DNA from: Flavobacterium ammonificans
GTDB lineage: Bacteria; Bacteroidota; Bacteroidia; Flavobacteriales; Flavobacteriaceae
Direction of reading: 5' to 3'
Assembly (NCBI RefSeq): GCF_020885975.1
Contig: NZ_AP025183.1
Location: 2,108,001 to 2,172,000, forward strand
DNA length: 64,000 nt
A program made the translations under genes and the position numbers. Below, in pieces: positions 34,199 through 47,007 of the stretch; position 1 is the stretch's first letter, and every line of letters starts with the position of its first letter. The notes below the pieces were generated by a model, which saw only the letters and a program-made list of their open reading frames with translations, ran no database searches and had not been told where the DNA came from.

Positions 34199-34263
34199 TA
34201 ATTAGAAAATTTCTCCCCTCCTTCCCCTGAGGTGACTCGAAGGGAGGAGGGAAAACGTACATA

Positions 34264-37140
<2,877 letters not shown>

Positions 37141-37216
37141 CAACTTATTACTTAAAATAAGCCGTTTCTTTTACTTGTCTAATGATAAACAAGTAAAAAT
37201 GTTTTCTACTTTATTA

Positions 37217-37235
37217 TTTTCTTATCTCAATATGT
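37217..37235. repeat. 23S processing-stem arm, 5' side
   Basis: TTTTCTTATCTCAATATGT, complementary to the sequence at 34178-34198 across the whole 23S gene. The adjoining TCAATATGTC (37227-37236) is repeated in the 16S leader. Confidence 0.55.
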
Positions 37236-37324
37236 CAATGAACGTTAAACTAGTGTGCAGTATTCAGATTTTAGTATTCAGTTACTACTGATCACTAAGT
37301 CCTGTGGACTGTCCACTGTTTTTG

Positions 37325-37398
37325 TGGAGAATAACGGAGTCGAACCGTTGACCTCCTGCGTGCAAGGCAGGCGCTCTAGCCAGCTGAGCTAATCCCCC
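37325..37398 (-). tRNA. tRNA-Ala (TGC)
   Basis: A 74-nt cloverleaf on the minus strand: acceptor GGGGGAT / ATTCTCC with discriminator A, D-arm GCTCAGCTGGCTAGAGC, anticodon loop CTTGCAC, T-arm GGTTCGACTCC. The CCA end is not encoded. It sits in the 16S-23S spacer after tRNA-Ile. Confidence 0.96.
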
Positions 37399-37501
37399 GT
37401 GTTTTAGTTGTCAGTTATCAGTCGTCTGTTGACAGTATAATGATAAAGACAACATCCATCGGATGACTCAACTTCTAAAATTTCCATAAGTTAAAAAATA
37501 G

Positions 37502-37575
37502 TAGTCCCGCCCAGACTCGAACTGGGGACCCCTACATTATCAGTGTAGTACTCTAACCAGCTGAGCTACGAGACT
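37502..37575 (-). tRNA. tRNA-Ile (GAT)
   Basis: A 74-nt cloverleaf on the minus strand: acceptor AGTCTCG / CGGGACT, discriminator A, D-arm GCTCAGCTGGTTAGAGT, anticodon loop CTGATAA, T-arm CAGTTCGAGTCTG. CCA not encoded. Standard spacer position between 16S and tRNA-Ala. Confidence 0.96.
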
Positions 37576-37702
37576 CTGTTTTTTACTTATTTGTATTATT
37601 TGAACTAACAGCAAGAGTAATATTATCATGAAATTCAATCCCATGTCGATCTATCGTCTTCTTTCTTGAAAGTGTTACCAAAGTAACTAACATTCAAGCT
37701 CT

Positions 37703-39220
<1,518 letters not shown>

Positions 39221-39313
39221 ATATTATGCGAAGCAAATAAATTTACTTCTATGTATTATGACAATGATCTAATGGTCTTTTTCGAATCTTACGATTCTAT
39301 TACTCTTTAATTT

Positions 39314-39335
39314 GTTTTGAGATCTCTCTCAAAAC
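39314..39335 (-). other. 16S leader hairpin
   Basis: GTTTTGAGA-TCTC-TCTCAAAAC, a perfect 9-bp stem in the leader between the nearest promoter and the 16S start. It could take part in processing or antitermination. Confidence 0.5.
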
Positions 39336-39401
39336 GGCTGTCAATTCAATATGTCTAGGAACGTGTCTTTTTTATTTGTCGCTTATCTCTCAAAGCGGGT
39401 G

Positions 39402-39431
39402 CAAAAGTACAACTTCTTTTTTATCTCGCAA
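39402..39431 (-). promoter_or_regulatory. rRNA promoter P1
   Basis: On the minus strand: TTG-N19-TACTTTTG (-33 at 39431-39429, -7 at 39409-39402). The start point is expected near 39395, giving a leader of about 175 nt before the 16S. Confidence 0.8.
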
Positions 39432-39529
39432 GTATTATTAAAAGTTTTTTTAAGAAAAATTACTTTCGTTTTACTTACTCAATATATTCAAGAACTTGTC
39501 CCCTTTTCGGCCCCGAATTAATCGGGGGG

Positions 39530-39559
39530 CAAAGATAATTACTTTTTTATCTATAGCAA
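39530..39559 (-). promoter_or_regulatory. rRNA promoter P2
   Basis: Minus strand TTG-N19-TATCTTTG (-33 at 39559-39557, -7 at 39537-39530), with the same spacing as the two neighbours. Confidence 0.75.
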
Positions 39560-39641
39560 ATTTTTTAAAGTAAAATTTCTTTTATCTTATTTAGGTTTGC
39601 TTTTCAATATTGAAGTAAGAACGTCTGCTTTATTGCGGGTG

Positions 39642-39671
39642 CAAAAGTACAACCTAAATCCGCTTTGGCAA
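39642..39671 (-). promoter_or_regulatory. rRNA promoter P3
   Basis: Minus strand TTG-N19-TACTTTTG (-33 at 39671-39669, -7 at 39649-39642). The 19 bases GCGGGTGCAAAAGTACAAC (39635-39653) are identical to those around P1, pointing to duplication. Confidence 0.8.
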
Positions 39672-39840
39672 GCTTTTCTACACTTTATTTTTGTTCTTTT
39701 TCTTAACTCGCTGATAACCCGTTTTCTATAAATGAAAGTTTTTTTGAATTCAATAGTTGTAAAGAGTATTTATTGAAATTTACCGCAGATTCGCAGATTT
39801 TTTAAACATTTAAGTCATTGAAGTTTTGTTGCAATTGAAA

Positions 39841-39940
39841 TTGCATTTAACCGTATAAGAAATAAAAGGTTTGTGAATTTTGAAATTGCATTTAACCATA
39901 TAAGTAATATAAGAGAATATAAGGTTTGGGAAATTTGATA
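39841..39940. repeat. Imperfect tandem repeat (TTGCATTTAACC units)
   Basis: Two adjacent units of about 45-55 bp: TTGCATTTAACCGTATAAGA...AAGGTTTGTGAATTTTGAAA and TTGCATTTAACCATATAAGT...AAGGTTTGGGAAATTTGATA. They share order and spacing with several changes. Confidence 0.55.
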
Positions 39941-40011
39941 TTGTTATTGAACTTGGAATGTTGAATAACGAATTTTCAATTTTGAACTTTGAAATTATTA
40001 TTGAAGTTCAA

Positions 40012-40105
40012 CCCGCGTTAGGGATAGCAGCGACATCCTTTTTAAAAGGAGACCGAGGAACTCGAAGTCACATTTTAAAAAGATAGAGCGAATAGCCCGA
40101 CCTGA
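40012..40105 (+). repeat. REP-like dispersed element, copy 2
   Basis: Ends GGATAGCAGCG and AGAGCGAATAGCCCGAC correspond to those of the element at 29307-29362 in the opposite orientation, with a different middle (ATCCTTTTTAAAAGGAGACC). Typical of short dispersed elements with conserved termini. Confidence 0.5.
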
Positions 40106-40173
40106 AAGGGAACGCCCCACTTCGACAAGCTCAGTGTAAACAATTATTTATTCGAAGTGAATGAATTAGTAAA

Positions 40174-41298
40174 CTAGACGGCAGCCAAAACCTCAATTAA
40201 ATAATCGATATCTTCCTTAGTATTATAATGACTGAAAGAAATGCGTAAACTTGGCTTTGCCAAATCATCTGAACAAAGAATTTCTGTTAAGACATGGGAA
40301 GTACTAGTACTCCCTGACTGACAAGCACTTCCGCGCGAAACAGCTATCCCTTTCATATCTAAATGAAACAACAACATAGCTGCCTTGTCATCTGGAAGCG
40401 GCAGAACAACATTAATAATATTATAAAAACCATTTTCTGAACCAATAATTTTAGATTCAGGAAATACTTGAGCCAATTGACTAACACAATAGCGCTTTAA
40501 ATCTAAAATAGCCGCTCTCTCGACCTCTAAACTTGCATACGCCATCTCCAAAGCTTTTGCCATTCCTGCAATTTGGTATACCGATTCGGTACCTCCACGC
40601 ATTCCCTTTTCTTGTTCACCACCAAAAAGCAAGGGCTGTAATCCAGAATTTTTACGAATGAAAGCAAATCCAATTCCTTTTGGACCATGAAACTTATGGG
40701 CACTGGCAGAAATAAAATCAATAGGCAAAGCTTTTAAATCAATTTCCGTCTTACCAACAGATTGAACGGTATCCGAATGAAAAAGGGCATTGTGTTCTTT
40801 GCAGATAGTTACAACTCGTTCTAAATCCAACACCACTCCTACTTCATTGTTCACATGCATCAAACTCACTAAAGTTTTAACCTCTTGCGAAAGCAATTCG
40901 GCTAAATGCGTCATATCAATGCTGCCATCCGATTTTATGTTTACAAAATCAACTTGGATGCCAAATTCATTTTGCAAAGCCAAAACAGGATACAATACTG
41001 CATGATGTTCTATTTTAGTGGTAATAATTCGCTTAACCTTTAAATCTCTTACCGCTGAACGTAAAATCCAGTTGTTAGCTTCAGTTCCCGAAGATGTAAA
41101 AAAGATTTCTGAACCTACCACATTAAGTTGTTTTGCAATTGACTTACGAGCAAGTTCCAAAGCACTTTTGGCATTACGCCCAAAACTATGTGTAGAGGAA
41201 GGATTTCCGTAATCTTCAGTCATTAATCTTGTAATCTCTTGGATTACTTCGGGGCGAATTGCAGTGGTAGATGCGTTGTCTAAATATACTTTCTTCAT
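40174..41298 (-). CDS. Cysteine desulfurase (NifS/IscS family)
   Basis: A 374-aa PLP enzyme that takes sulfur from L-cysteine, giving alanine and an enzyme persulfide. PLP-binding Lys202 in ASAHKFHGPKGIG and the persulfide Cys326 in SACQSGS are present, and the start is MKKVYLDNASTT. I set the start at ATG 41298, as the upstream extension lacks family sequence. It is single in its unit and no iscU or sufBCD gene is adjacent, so the sulfur recipient cannot be read from context. Confidence 0.92.
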   Translation of the reverse strand: MKKVYLDNASTTAIRPEVIQEITRLMTEDYGNPSSTHSFGRNAKSALELARKSIAKQLNVVGSEIFFTSSGTEANNWILRSAVRDLKVKRIITTKIEHHAVLYPVLALQNEFGIQVDFVNIKSDGSIDMTHLAELLSQEVKTLVSLMHVNNEVGVVLDLERVVTICKEHNALFHSDTVQSVGKTEIDLKALPIDFISASAHKFHGPKGIGFAFIRKNSGLQPLLFGGEQEKGMRGGTESVYQIAGMAKALEMAYASLEVERAAILDLKRYCVSQLAQVFPESKIIGSENGFYNIINVVLPLPDDKAAMLLFHLDMKGIAVSRGSACQSGSTSTSHVLTEILCSDDLAKPSLRISFSHYNTKEDIDYLIEVLAAV

Positions 41299-41365
41299 GA
41301 AGGCAAATTTATAAAATATCTTTATAAATAGTACGAAGGCAATCATTAAATATCGATTTTTTGAC

Positions 41366-41373
41366 TAATTTTG
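41366..41373 (+). promoter_or_regulatory. -7 box of the lipoprotein gene (TAATTTTG)
   Basis: TAATTTTG matches the consensus and lies 17 bp before the start codon. No -33 TTG at the right distance. Confidence 0.4.
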
Positions 41374-41390
41374 AACCAAATTTTTGAATA

Positions 41391-42353
41391 ATGAAAAAAA
41401 TATGGTCTGGGATTTTAATCGCTCTTCTGTTCAGTAATTGCAGCGATGGTGATTTATCTCAAGAGGTAATTAGTTTTGATTCAGTTGCGACTCAGAGTTG
41501 TACAAATAATGGAATTATATACAAAATAAAAGGACAAGAGGCTTTATTGATTCAAATTCCATCTACCTCTTTCACAAATGAACCTACTGCGACAGGAAGC
41601 CCAACAATTATAGATATCAATACTACAAATCGTGTGGTATACCGCTTTTATAATGGCGCTATTTCTAGTACTATGTTTTGCGAAACAATTCCACCTTCTT
41701 CCCCAACAGTTAGTGACGAATGGATTGCTACTGCAGGAAAAATCCATATAACTACTACCGCTGTAAAAACTACCAATGCTAGTACAGGACGAACATCAAT
41801 TACTGGTTACAACCATAATATAGTATTTAAAAACATCACATTTGCTAAACAAAATGGAACCCAAGTTTATGAAACTTTTGCGTTTGGAGATTACGGCCAG
41901 GTAATCAGTCCATTGACTTTAGGTTTCGATGAAACTTTAGAACAATGCACAATAACAAAACAAATCTACAATTATAATAGTGGAGAAGCCATTACACTTG
42001 ATAATATAGACTCTAATTTGATTCAAAATCAAATTACTCCACTTAACAGTCCGCGAACTGCACTTCTTGGAACCACAAACAACAAACTAACCTATCGTTT
42101 ATATACTAACGGAGTGCTAACCCCAAGCTATTTTTGCTCACCCACTCTACCAACAGTTCCGGCTATTAGTCAAGAATGGATTGCAGAGGCTGGCGTTGCC
42201 AATGTGAAAGGAATAATAGAGGTGACAACTACCAATGTATTAAATTCTTTCACCCATCGTATCGTTTTAAAGAAAGCTACTCTTGTAAAAGGACGTAATA
42301 ATTTTACCCTTGGCGACAGTCACCTATTAGGAGAATTAATTACCACCAATTAA
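41391..42353 (+). CDS. Lipoprotein with two duplicated domains
   Basis: A 320-aa lipoprotein (lipobox FSNC, Cys17). The rest splits into two halves of related sequence: each starts with a Cys segment, then a strand YRFYNGAIS or YRLYTNGVLT, then SDEWIATAGKIHITTT or SQEWIAEAGVANV, and ends with a HNIVFKNITF or HRIVLKKATL strand. Each half keeps one further Cys pair-like position (MFC, YFC). I do not recognise a named family; surface exposure is likely. It stands alone with a -7 box before it and a terminator after it. Confidence 0.75.
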   Translation: MKKIWSGILIALLFSNCSDGDLSQEVISFDSVATQSCTNNGIIYKIKGQEALLIQIPSTSFTNEPTATGSPTIIDINTTNRVVYRFYNGAISSTMFCETIPPSSPTVSDEWIATAGKIHITTTAVKTTNASTGRTSITGYNHNIVFKNITFAKQNGTQVYETFAFGDYGQVISPLTLGFDETLEQCTITKQIYNYNSGEAITLDNIDSNLIQNQITPLNSPRTALLGTTNNKLTYRLYTNGVLTPSYFCSPTLPTVPAISQEWIAEAGVANVKGIIEVTTTNVLNSFTHRIVLKKATLVKGRNNFTLGDSHLLGELITTN

Positions 42354-42382
42354 CCTTTTTCTATAAATTAAAAGTAACATTT

Positions 42383-42421
42383 AAAAAACGCCTGTATTTT
42401 AATTAAAATACAGGCGTTTTT
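42383..42421. terminator. Bidirectional terminator
   Basis: A perfect stem AAAAACGCCTGTATTTT / AAAATACAGGCGTTTTT around AATT, serving the lipoprotein gene and the converging Smr gene. Confidence 0.9.
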
Positions 42422-42451
42422 CATTAGTAATTGAAAACTAAAAACTTCCGA

Positions 42452-43006
42452 TTATTGTTTCGTATTTTGTTTTATATAAACCTCTGTTGCACCCAAACCA
42501 TATTTTTGATAATTGGCATCTTGGAACGAAATTGTATCATAACGTCCAAACAAAAAATCCAATTCTGCTTTCAAAACTCCTTCACCTACACCGTGTATAA
42601 AAACGATTTTTGGTATTCTATTTCGAATAGCAAATTCAAGATGTCGTTTGGCAGTTTCTGATTGCAAAGTTAAAATATCATAGTTTGACATTCCGCGTTT
42701 GTTTAGCACTAATTTTTCAATGTGCAAATCAAACTCTGGAACGCCAATTTCGCGTTTTTCTTTACGCTCTTTGACAAAACTTCTTGGTTTTGACTCCTCT
42801 TTTTCTTTTTTGATTTCATTTGAATTAAAACTTCTAATAGAATTCATTAAGTTACTGGAATCGTTTACTTTAATTATTTCATTGACAAAAAATGTCATCA
42901 CAAATCCGTCTGTAGATTCAATAGTAACTTGGTTCCCATTGACTGATAACACTACTCCATTTACAGCTTCATCTAAAACTGAAACTTCATCTCCTTTACT
43001 GAACAT
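42452..43006 (-). CDS. Smr-domain protein with N-terminal beta domain
   Basis: A 184-aa protein with a short beta domain (FSKGDEVSVLDEAVNGVVLS) and a C-terminal Smr domain (PEFDLHIEKLVL, IPKIVFIHGVGEGVLK, DANYQKYGLGATEVYI). Isolated Smr domains act as nicking or RNA endonucleases in DNA recombination or ribosome quality control. ATG 43006 was chosen, as an upstream GTG would overlap the previous gene deeply. It overlaps that gene by 11 bp, so the two are coupled. Confidence 0.85.
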   Translation of the reverse strand: MFSKGDEVSVLDEAVNGVVLSVNGNQVTIESTDGFVMTFFVNEIIKVNDSSNLMNSIRSFNSNEIKKEKEESKPRSFVKERKEKREIGVPEFDLHIEKLVLNKRGMSNYDILTLQSETAKRHLEFAIRNRIPKIVFIHGVGEGVLKAELDFLFGRYDTISFQDANYQKYGLGATEVYIKQNTKQ

Positions 43007-43184
43007 TTTCTTCGTTTTTATCTTGACTTTTACTTGGCGTTTTAGCACTCAAACGCATCATCCCATACATAAAAATAACGATGGCTCCAGCCATAATATA
43101 GACATTTCCATCTGTCTTTTGTTGCTCAAAAAAGGCAATCAAAATGGCAACAAGCATCATCGGAATAATAATTTTTTTCATCAT
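42996..43184 (-). CDS. Small membrane protein, 62 aa
   Basis: A 62-aa protein with two hydrophobic helices (about residues 4-19 and 28-45) and a polar tail SAKTPSKSQDKNEE. Its 3' end overlaps the Smr gene by 11 bp in another frame, and a TTG-N18-TACTTTTG promoter precedes it (43201-43229). The function is unknown. Confidence 0.7.
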   Translation of the reverse strand: MMKKIIIPMMLVAILIAFFEQQKTDGNVYIMAGAIVIFMYGMMRLSAKTPSKSQDKNEENVQ

Positions 43185-43200
43185 AATTAATTTGGCTATT

Positions 43201-43229
43201 CAAAAGTAAACAATTTAAAATAGCATCAA
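43201..43229 (-). promoter_or_regulatory. Promoter of the small membrane protein/Smr unit
   Basis: Minus strand TTG (43229-43227), an 18-nt spacer, TACTTTTG (43208-43201). The start codon follows 16 bp later. Confidence 0.7.
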
Positions 43230-43284
43230 ATTATTTCCTCAAGCATTGTGTTTTTTTTTGTAAAATTGTAAAAAGAAATTTGTT

Positions 43285-43566
43285 TTGGATATAGAAAGTT
43301 TTATGATTCCGTGTATCAGTAAAACACTCTTCGGATTAGAGTGTTTGGGTTGTGGTTTTCAGCGTGCCTTATTACTTCTTGTTCAAGGAAATTATAGAGC
43401 GGCATTTGAAATGTATCCAGCTATTTACTCTTCACTTATTCTTATATTCTTTATTGGATTACACTACATTGATACAAAGAGAAATTATAAATCAGTACTA
43501 CTTACATTTGTTACAATAACTATTCTATTTATGATTGGAGGTTATTATTACAAACACTTTTATTAA
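43285..43566 (+). CDS. DUF2752 membrane protein
   Basis: About 93 aa. The motif CLGCGFQRALLLLVQGNYRAA is the DUF2752 hallmark (Cys-x2-Cys-Gly followed by an Arg and a hydrophobic stretch), and two transmembrane helices follow. A TTG at 43285 or ATG at 43303 may start it; the TTG adds residues that fit the family length. The function is unknown. Confidence 0.75.
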   Translation: MDIESFMIPCISKTLFGLECLGCGFQRALLLLVQGNYRAAFEMYPAIYSSLILIFFIGLHYIDTKRNYKSVLLTFVTITILFMIGGYYYKHFY

Positions 43567-43728
43567 TAACGTTACTAAAAATTAAGTTTTGCCAACTAAA
43601 CTCTAAATCAATTTTAGAACTAATCCATAAAAAAATCACAATTACTCCAATAAAGCAGTAGAAATTATTCAATATTCTTCAGTAAAACAACTACTTTTAC
43701 ATCACAATAACAGAATCCATTATTAGTT

Positions 43729-44520
43729 GTGATACACAATCAGATTATACAAAACATACAGCTGTTGAAAAATGATTTTTCAACTAGCTATAGTATTAAA
43801 ACGAAAACAGAGATTTTCACAGAAAAGCTATTTTACACCTTGTTTGATGGCAACGCTTCGCTTGAGGAAAGTATTGCTGAACTTGAAATTCTATTCAAAG
43901 AAATCTCTTCAATAGCTTGTCATAAACCAAATGATTTGTGTGATAGCATTTGGGAAAAATACCTTGCATCCTTGCCATCTGTTCTTGAAAAGTTGAATCA
44001 AGATGCGCGCTATATTTTGGAAAATGATCCTGCTTCAAATAGTTTGGAAGAAGTATATTTGGCATATCCAGGCTTTTATGCTATTGCAATTTATAGATTA
44101 AGTCATGAATTGTATGCATTAGACTTACTATTGTTTTCGCGCTTAATGAGTGAATATGCACACCGAATTACAGGAACTGATATTCATGCAGGCGCGACAA
44201 TAGCATCGCCTTTCTTTATAGATCATGCAACTGGAATTGTGATTGGAGAAACCACAGTAATTGAAAAAAATGTTAAAATTTACCAAGGAGTAACACTCGG
44301 TGCATTGAGCATAACGAAAGAAATGAAAAATTCAAAGCGACATCCTACTGTCGAAGAAGACGTTTGCATTTATGCTAATGCCACTATTTTAGGCGGTACT
44401 ACAATTATTGGAAAAGGGAGTATCATTGGAGGAAATTCATGGGTAACCAAGTCTATACCTGCTAATTCAATTGTGACCAATACCACTACCACAGAAGTTA
44501 AAGTTAAAGAGAAAAAATAA
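43729..44520 (+). CDS. cysE: Serine O-acetyltransferase
   Basis: A 263-aa hexapeptide-repeat acetyltransferase that converts L-serine and acetyl-CoA into O-acetylserine. The helical N-terminal part precedes the left-handed beta-helix with DIHAGATIASPFFIDHATG, IGETTVI and GGTTIIGKGSIIGGNSWV. The catalytic Asp/His pair lies in the DIHAGATI-IDHATG region. It starts at GTG 43729, with no better ATG. It is 1 bp from the cysteine synthase gene, a complete cysteine pathway from serine. Confidence 0.9.
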   Translation: MIHNQIIQNIQLLKNDFSTSYSIKTKTEIFTEKLFYTLFDGNASLEESIAELEILFKEISSIACHKPNDLCDSIWEKYLASLPSVLEKLNQDARYILENDPASNSLEEVYLAYPGFYAIAIYRLSHELYALDLLLFSRLMSEYAHRITGTDIHAGATIASPFFIDHATGIVIGETTVIEKNVKIYQGVTLGALSITKEMKNSKRHPTVEEDVCIYANATILGGTTIIGKGSIIGGNSWVTKSIPANSIVTNTTTTEVKVKEKK

Positions 44521-44521
44521 T

Positions 44522-45409
44522 ATGGAACCAAAGCAACTTATCGAATTAATTGGTAACACTCCTTTAGTTATTAGTAGAAATTTGATCCAAAATCCCAATG
44601 TACAATTATTATTAAAACTTGAAGGAAATAATCCTGGCGGGAGTGTAAAAGATCGTGCTGCCTACAATATGATAGCTTCGGCGATAGAGCGTGGCGAAAT
44701 AAAAAAAGGAGACAAATTAATCGAAGCAACTAGTGGTAATACGGGAATTGCCTTAGCTATGATTGCTCAACTTTTTGACATAGAAATCGAATTGGTTTTA
44801 CCTGAGAATTCGACTAAAGAGCGCACTCAAACCATGTTAGCTTACGGGGCTAAAGTGACTCAAACACCCGCTAGTACAGGAATCATTGGTTCGCGAGATT
44901 ATGCACTTAAAAAAATGGAAGAAGGTGGCTATGTCATGCTTAATCAGTTTGCCAATGAAGACAATTGGAAAGCACATTATAAAACGACTGGTCCAGAAAT
45001 TTGGAGAGATACTAATAAAACCGTAACTCATTTTGTAGCTACAATGGGAACCACCGGAACCATTATGGGTACTTCAACTTATTTAAAAGAACAAAATAAC
45101 AACATTCAAATTATTGGTGTTCAGCCAAGTGAAGGTTCGCAAATTCCCGGTATTAGAAAGTGGCCGCAAGAGTATTTACCAAAAATTTATGACGCTTCAA
45201 AAGTGGATACCATAATGGAAGTAAGCGAATTGGAAGCCCGACAAATGACTCAACGCCTTGCCAAAGAGGAAGGTGTTTTTGCAGGAATGAGTAGCGGAGG
45301 ATCTGTTGCTACAGCAATTAAAATTGCCAATCAATTAGAATCCGGTGTTATAGTAGCAATAATTTGTGACCGTGGCGATCGTTATTTGTCATCCGATTTA
45401 TTTGATTAA
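44522..45409 (+). CDS. cysM: Cysteine synthase B (O-acetylserine sulfhydrylase)
   Basis: A 295-aa PLP enzyme that makes L-cysteine from O-acetylserine and sulfide or thiosulfate. Lys43 in PGGSVKDRAAY binds PLP, and EATSGNTGIALAM and GTTGTIMGTS are the phosphate-binding and substrate loops. The length and KWPQEYLPKI region suit the CysM type rather than CysK. It sits directly after the serine acetyltransferase gene, so both steps are co-expressed. Confidence 0.93.
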   Translation: MEPKQLIELIGNTPLVISRNLIQNPNVQLLLKLEGNNPGGSVKDRAAYNMIASAIERGEIKKGDKLIEATSGNTGIALAMIAQLFDIEIELVLPENSTKERTQTMLAYGAKVTQTPASTGIIGSRDYALKKMEEGGYVMLNQFANEDNWKAHYKTTGPEIWRDTNKTVTHFVATMGTTGTIMGTSTYLKEQNNNIQIIGVQPSEGSQIPGIRKWPQEYLPKIYDASKVDTIMEVSELEARQMTQRLAKEEGVFAGMSSGGSVATAIKIANQLESGVIVAIICDRGDRYLSSDLFD

Positions 45410-45422
45410 CTTTTGAAAGCAA

Positions 45423-46121
45423 ATGAAAATTAAAAAATTAGTTTCACATTATTTACTTTTTTTATTACTAATTGGTATGACAGAAAAATCAATCGCTCAA
45501 GATTGGGCCAACTTATCCAAATACGAAACAGAAAACAAAAGTTTACAACCAAAGAAATCGGGAGAAAAAAGGATTGTTCTTATGGGGGATTCAATAACTG
45601 AGTTTTGGTTGAAAATTCAACCTGAATTTTTTAGTAACAAACCTTATTATATTGGTAGAGGCATTAGTGGACAAACTACACCGCAGATGTTGGTGCGTTT
45701 TAGACAAGATGTCATCAATTTACAACCCGATGTGGTGGTAATCTTAGCTGGGGTAAATGATATTGCTGGAAATACAGGACCTACAACCAATGAAAAAATT
45801 GTGGAAAATATTATTTCGATGATTGAATTGGCTCATGCCAATAAAATAAAAGTAATCCTTTGTTCTGTTTTACCTGCAGCTAATTTTAATTGGAGACCTA
45901 ATGACAAAGCGGCACAAACCATAGTGGAATTGAACCAGCTTCTTGCTAGTTATGCCAATACAAATACTATTCCTTATGTTGATTATCATACCATTATGGC
46001 TGACACTCAAAATGGCCTTCCAAAAGAATATTCTGAGGATGGTGTTCATCCTAATTTGAAGGGCTACCAAACGATGTCGCCTTTGTTAGAAAAAGCAATA
46101 AATGATACTTTAAAAAGTTAA
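45423..46121 (+). CDS. Secreted SGNH/GDSL hydrolase
   Basis: A 232-aa protein with a signal peptide (cut near IAQ, residue 26) and the SGNH blocks: GDSITEFW (Ser57), GRGISGQTT, GVNDIAG and the DGVHPN motif holding Asp and His of the triad. The substrate is likely an ester, perhaps acetylated glycans or lipids. It is 13 bp after cysM and may be read through from it. Confidence 0.88.
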   Translation: MKIKKLVSHYLLFLLLIGMTEKSIAQDWANLSKYETENKSLQPKKSGEKRIVLMGDSITEFWLKIQPEFFSNKPYYIGRGISGQTTPQMLVRFRQDVINLQPDVVVILAGVNDIAGNTGPTTNEKIVENIISMIELAHANKIKVILCSVLPAANFNWRPNDKAAQTIVELNQLLASYANTNTIPYVDYHTIMADTQNGLPKEYSEDGVHPNLKGYQTMSPLLEKAINDTLKS

Positions 46122-46147
46122 TTTCAGTATAATATTAAATTTATATT

Positions 46148-46181
46148 AAAAAAGCGAAATTTTAAAGTTTCGCTTTTTTCT
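46148..46181 (+). terminator. Terminator after the SGNH hydrolase gene
   Basis: Stem AAAAAAGCGAAAT...AAAGTTTCGCTTTTTT (AAGCGAAA/TTTCGCTT core) followed by T-run. Confidence 0.8.
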
Positions 46182-46232
46182 TTATTCGAACCTTGTGTAA
46201 CAAATGTTACTGTAGCTGTTTACAACACATTC

Positions 46233-46240
46233 TATATTTG
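46233..46240 (+). promoter_or_regulatory. -7 box of the rhodanese pair (TATATTTG)
   Basis: Fits TAnnTTTG, 38 bp before the start codon. No -33 TTG found in range. Confidence 0.4.
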
Positions 46241-46277
46241 CATTAAAATTAAAATTACTTTATTTAAGTTTAATAGC

Positions 46278-46556
46278 ATGACTTTAGAAAAAATCATTAA
46301 AGAAACGAATTGCACTATTGTAGATGTGCGTTCTCACGAAGAATTTATGGGCGGACACGTTGCCAATTCAATCAACATTCCGTTACAAACGATACCGGCA
46401 CGAATCGAAGAATTGAAAGGTTTAAATACTCCTGTAGTTCTTTGTTGTGCTTCAGGAAATAGAAGTGGTCAAGCGCAATATTTTCTTTCTCAACATGGGC
46501 TAGATTGCCATAATGGAGGTTCTTGGCTCGAAGTAAATTACTATCAATCAAAATAA
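46278..46556 (+). CDS. Rhodanese-like protein, single domain
   Basis: A 92-aa sulfurtransferase fold, with the active-site loop CCASGNRS (Cys57) and the start DVRSHEEFMGGHV. It can carry a persulfide and donate sulfane sulfur, for example in thiol or cyanide detoxification or cofactor sulfuration. It lies 5 bp before a second rhodanese gene. Confidence 0.88.
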   Translation: MTLEKIIKETNCTIVDVRSHEEFMGGHVANSINIPLQTIPARIEELKGLNTPVVLCCASGNRSGQAQYFLSQHGLDCHNGGSWLEVNYYQSK

Positions 46557-46561
46557 GAAAT

Positions 46562-46876
46562 ATGATCTCATTATTAAAAAAGATTTTCGGATTAGGACCA
46601 ACTGTAAATTATGCTGAGTTGGTACAACAAGGTGCTATTATTATAGACGTCCGTTCAAAAGCTGAGTTTACAGGCGGACATATTAAAGGCGCAATCAATA
46701 TTCCAGTAAATGTTTTGAGCAATCAACTAGGTCAATTGAAAGACAAAAACAAAACGATTATTACCTGTTGTGCTTCTGGTATGCGCAGTGCTTCGGCAAA
46801 AAGCATTTTAAAGTCAAATGGATTTACATCGGTACATAACGGTGGCGGTTGGTCTAGTTTACGTTCTAAATTATAA
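46562..46876 (+). CDS. Rhodanese-like protein, second copy
   Basis: A 104-aa protein with a hydrophobic N-terminal stretch (MISLLKKIFGLG) and a rhodanese domain (DVRSKAEFTGGHI, catalytic loop CCASGMRS, Cys70). ATG 46562 was preferred to a longer reading starting inside the first gene. The tandem pair probably arose by duplication. Confidence 0.88.
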   Translation: MISLLKKIFGLGPTVNYAELVQQGAIIIDVRSKAEFTGGHIKGAINIPVNVLSNQLGQLKDKNKTIITCCASGMRSASAKSILKSNGFTSVHNGGGWSSLRSKL

Positions 46877-46897
46877 CCCCTTATTTTTACAATTAAT

Positions 46898-46927
46898 AAA
46901 GCTTTCCATATTGGAAGGCTTTTTTTG
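46898..46927 (+). terminator. Terminator after the rhodanese pair
   Basis: AAAGCTTTCCATATTGGAAGGCTTTTTTT: stem AAGC(C)TTCC / GGAAGGCTT with a T-run. Confidence 0.8.
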
Positions 46928-47007
46928 TGTTTTTTTTATACATTTTGATTTTTGTTAATAATTATCCATTATTCTTGATAAAACAAGGTGAACAATTCAT
47001 AAAAACG

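Larger units (their letters stand above)
39700..40173. other. Intergenic region with repeats upstream of the rRNA promoters
   Basis: No gene is seen. It carries two imperfect tandem units starting TTGCATTTAACC, a REP-like element (40012-40105), and the fragment CTTCGACAAGCTCAGT near 40125, a common dispersed sequence. The cysteine desulfurase gene ends at 40174. Confidence 0.55.

Noticed and set aside
39700-40173. Riboswitch upstream of cysteine desulfurase
   Set aside because: The gene reads away from this region (it ends here), and no known riboswitch fold is visible.
43285-43302. ATG 43303 as the only start of the DUF2752 gene
   Set aside because: TTG 43285 gives the usual family length and cannot be excluded; both are noted.
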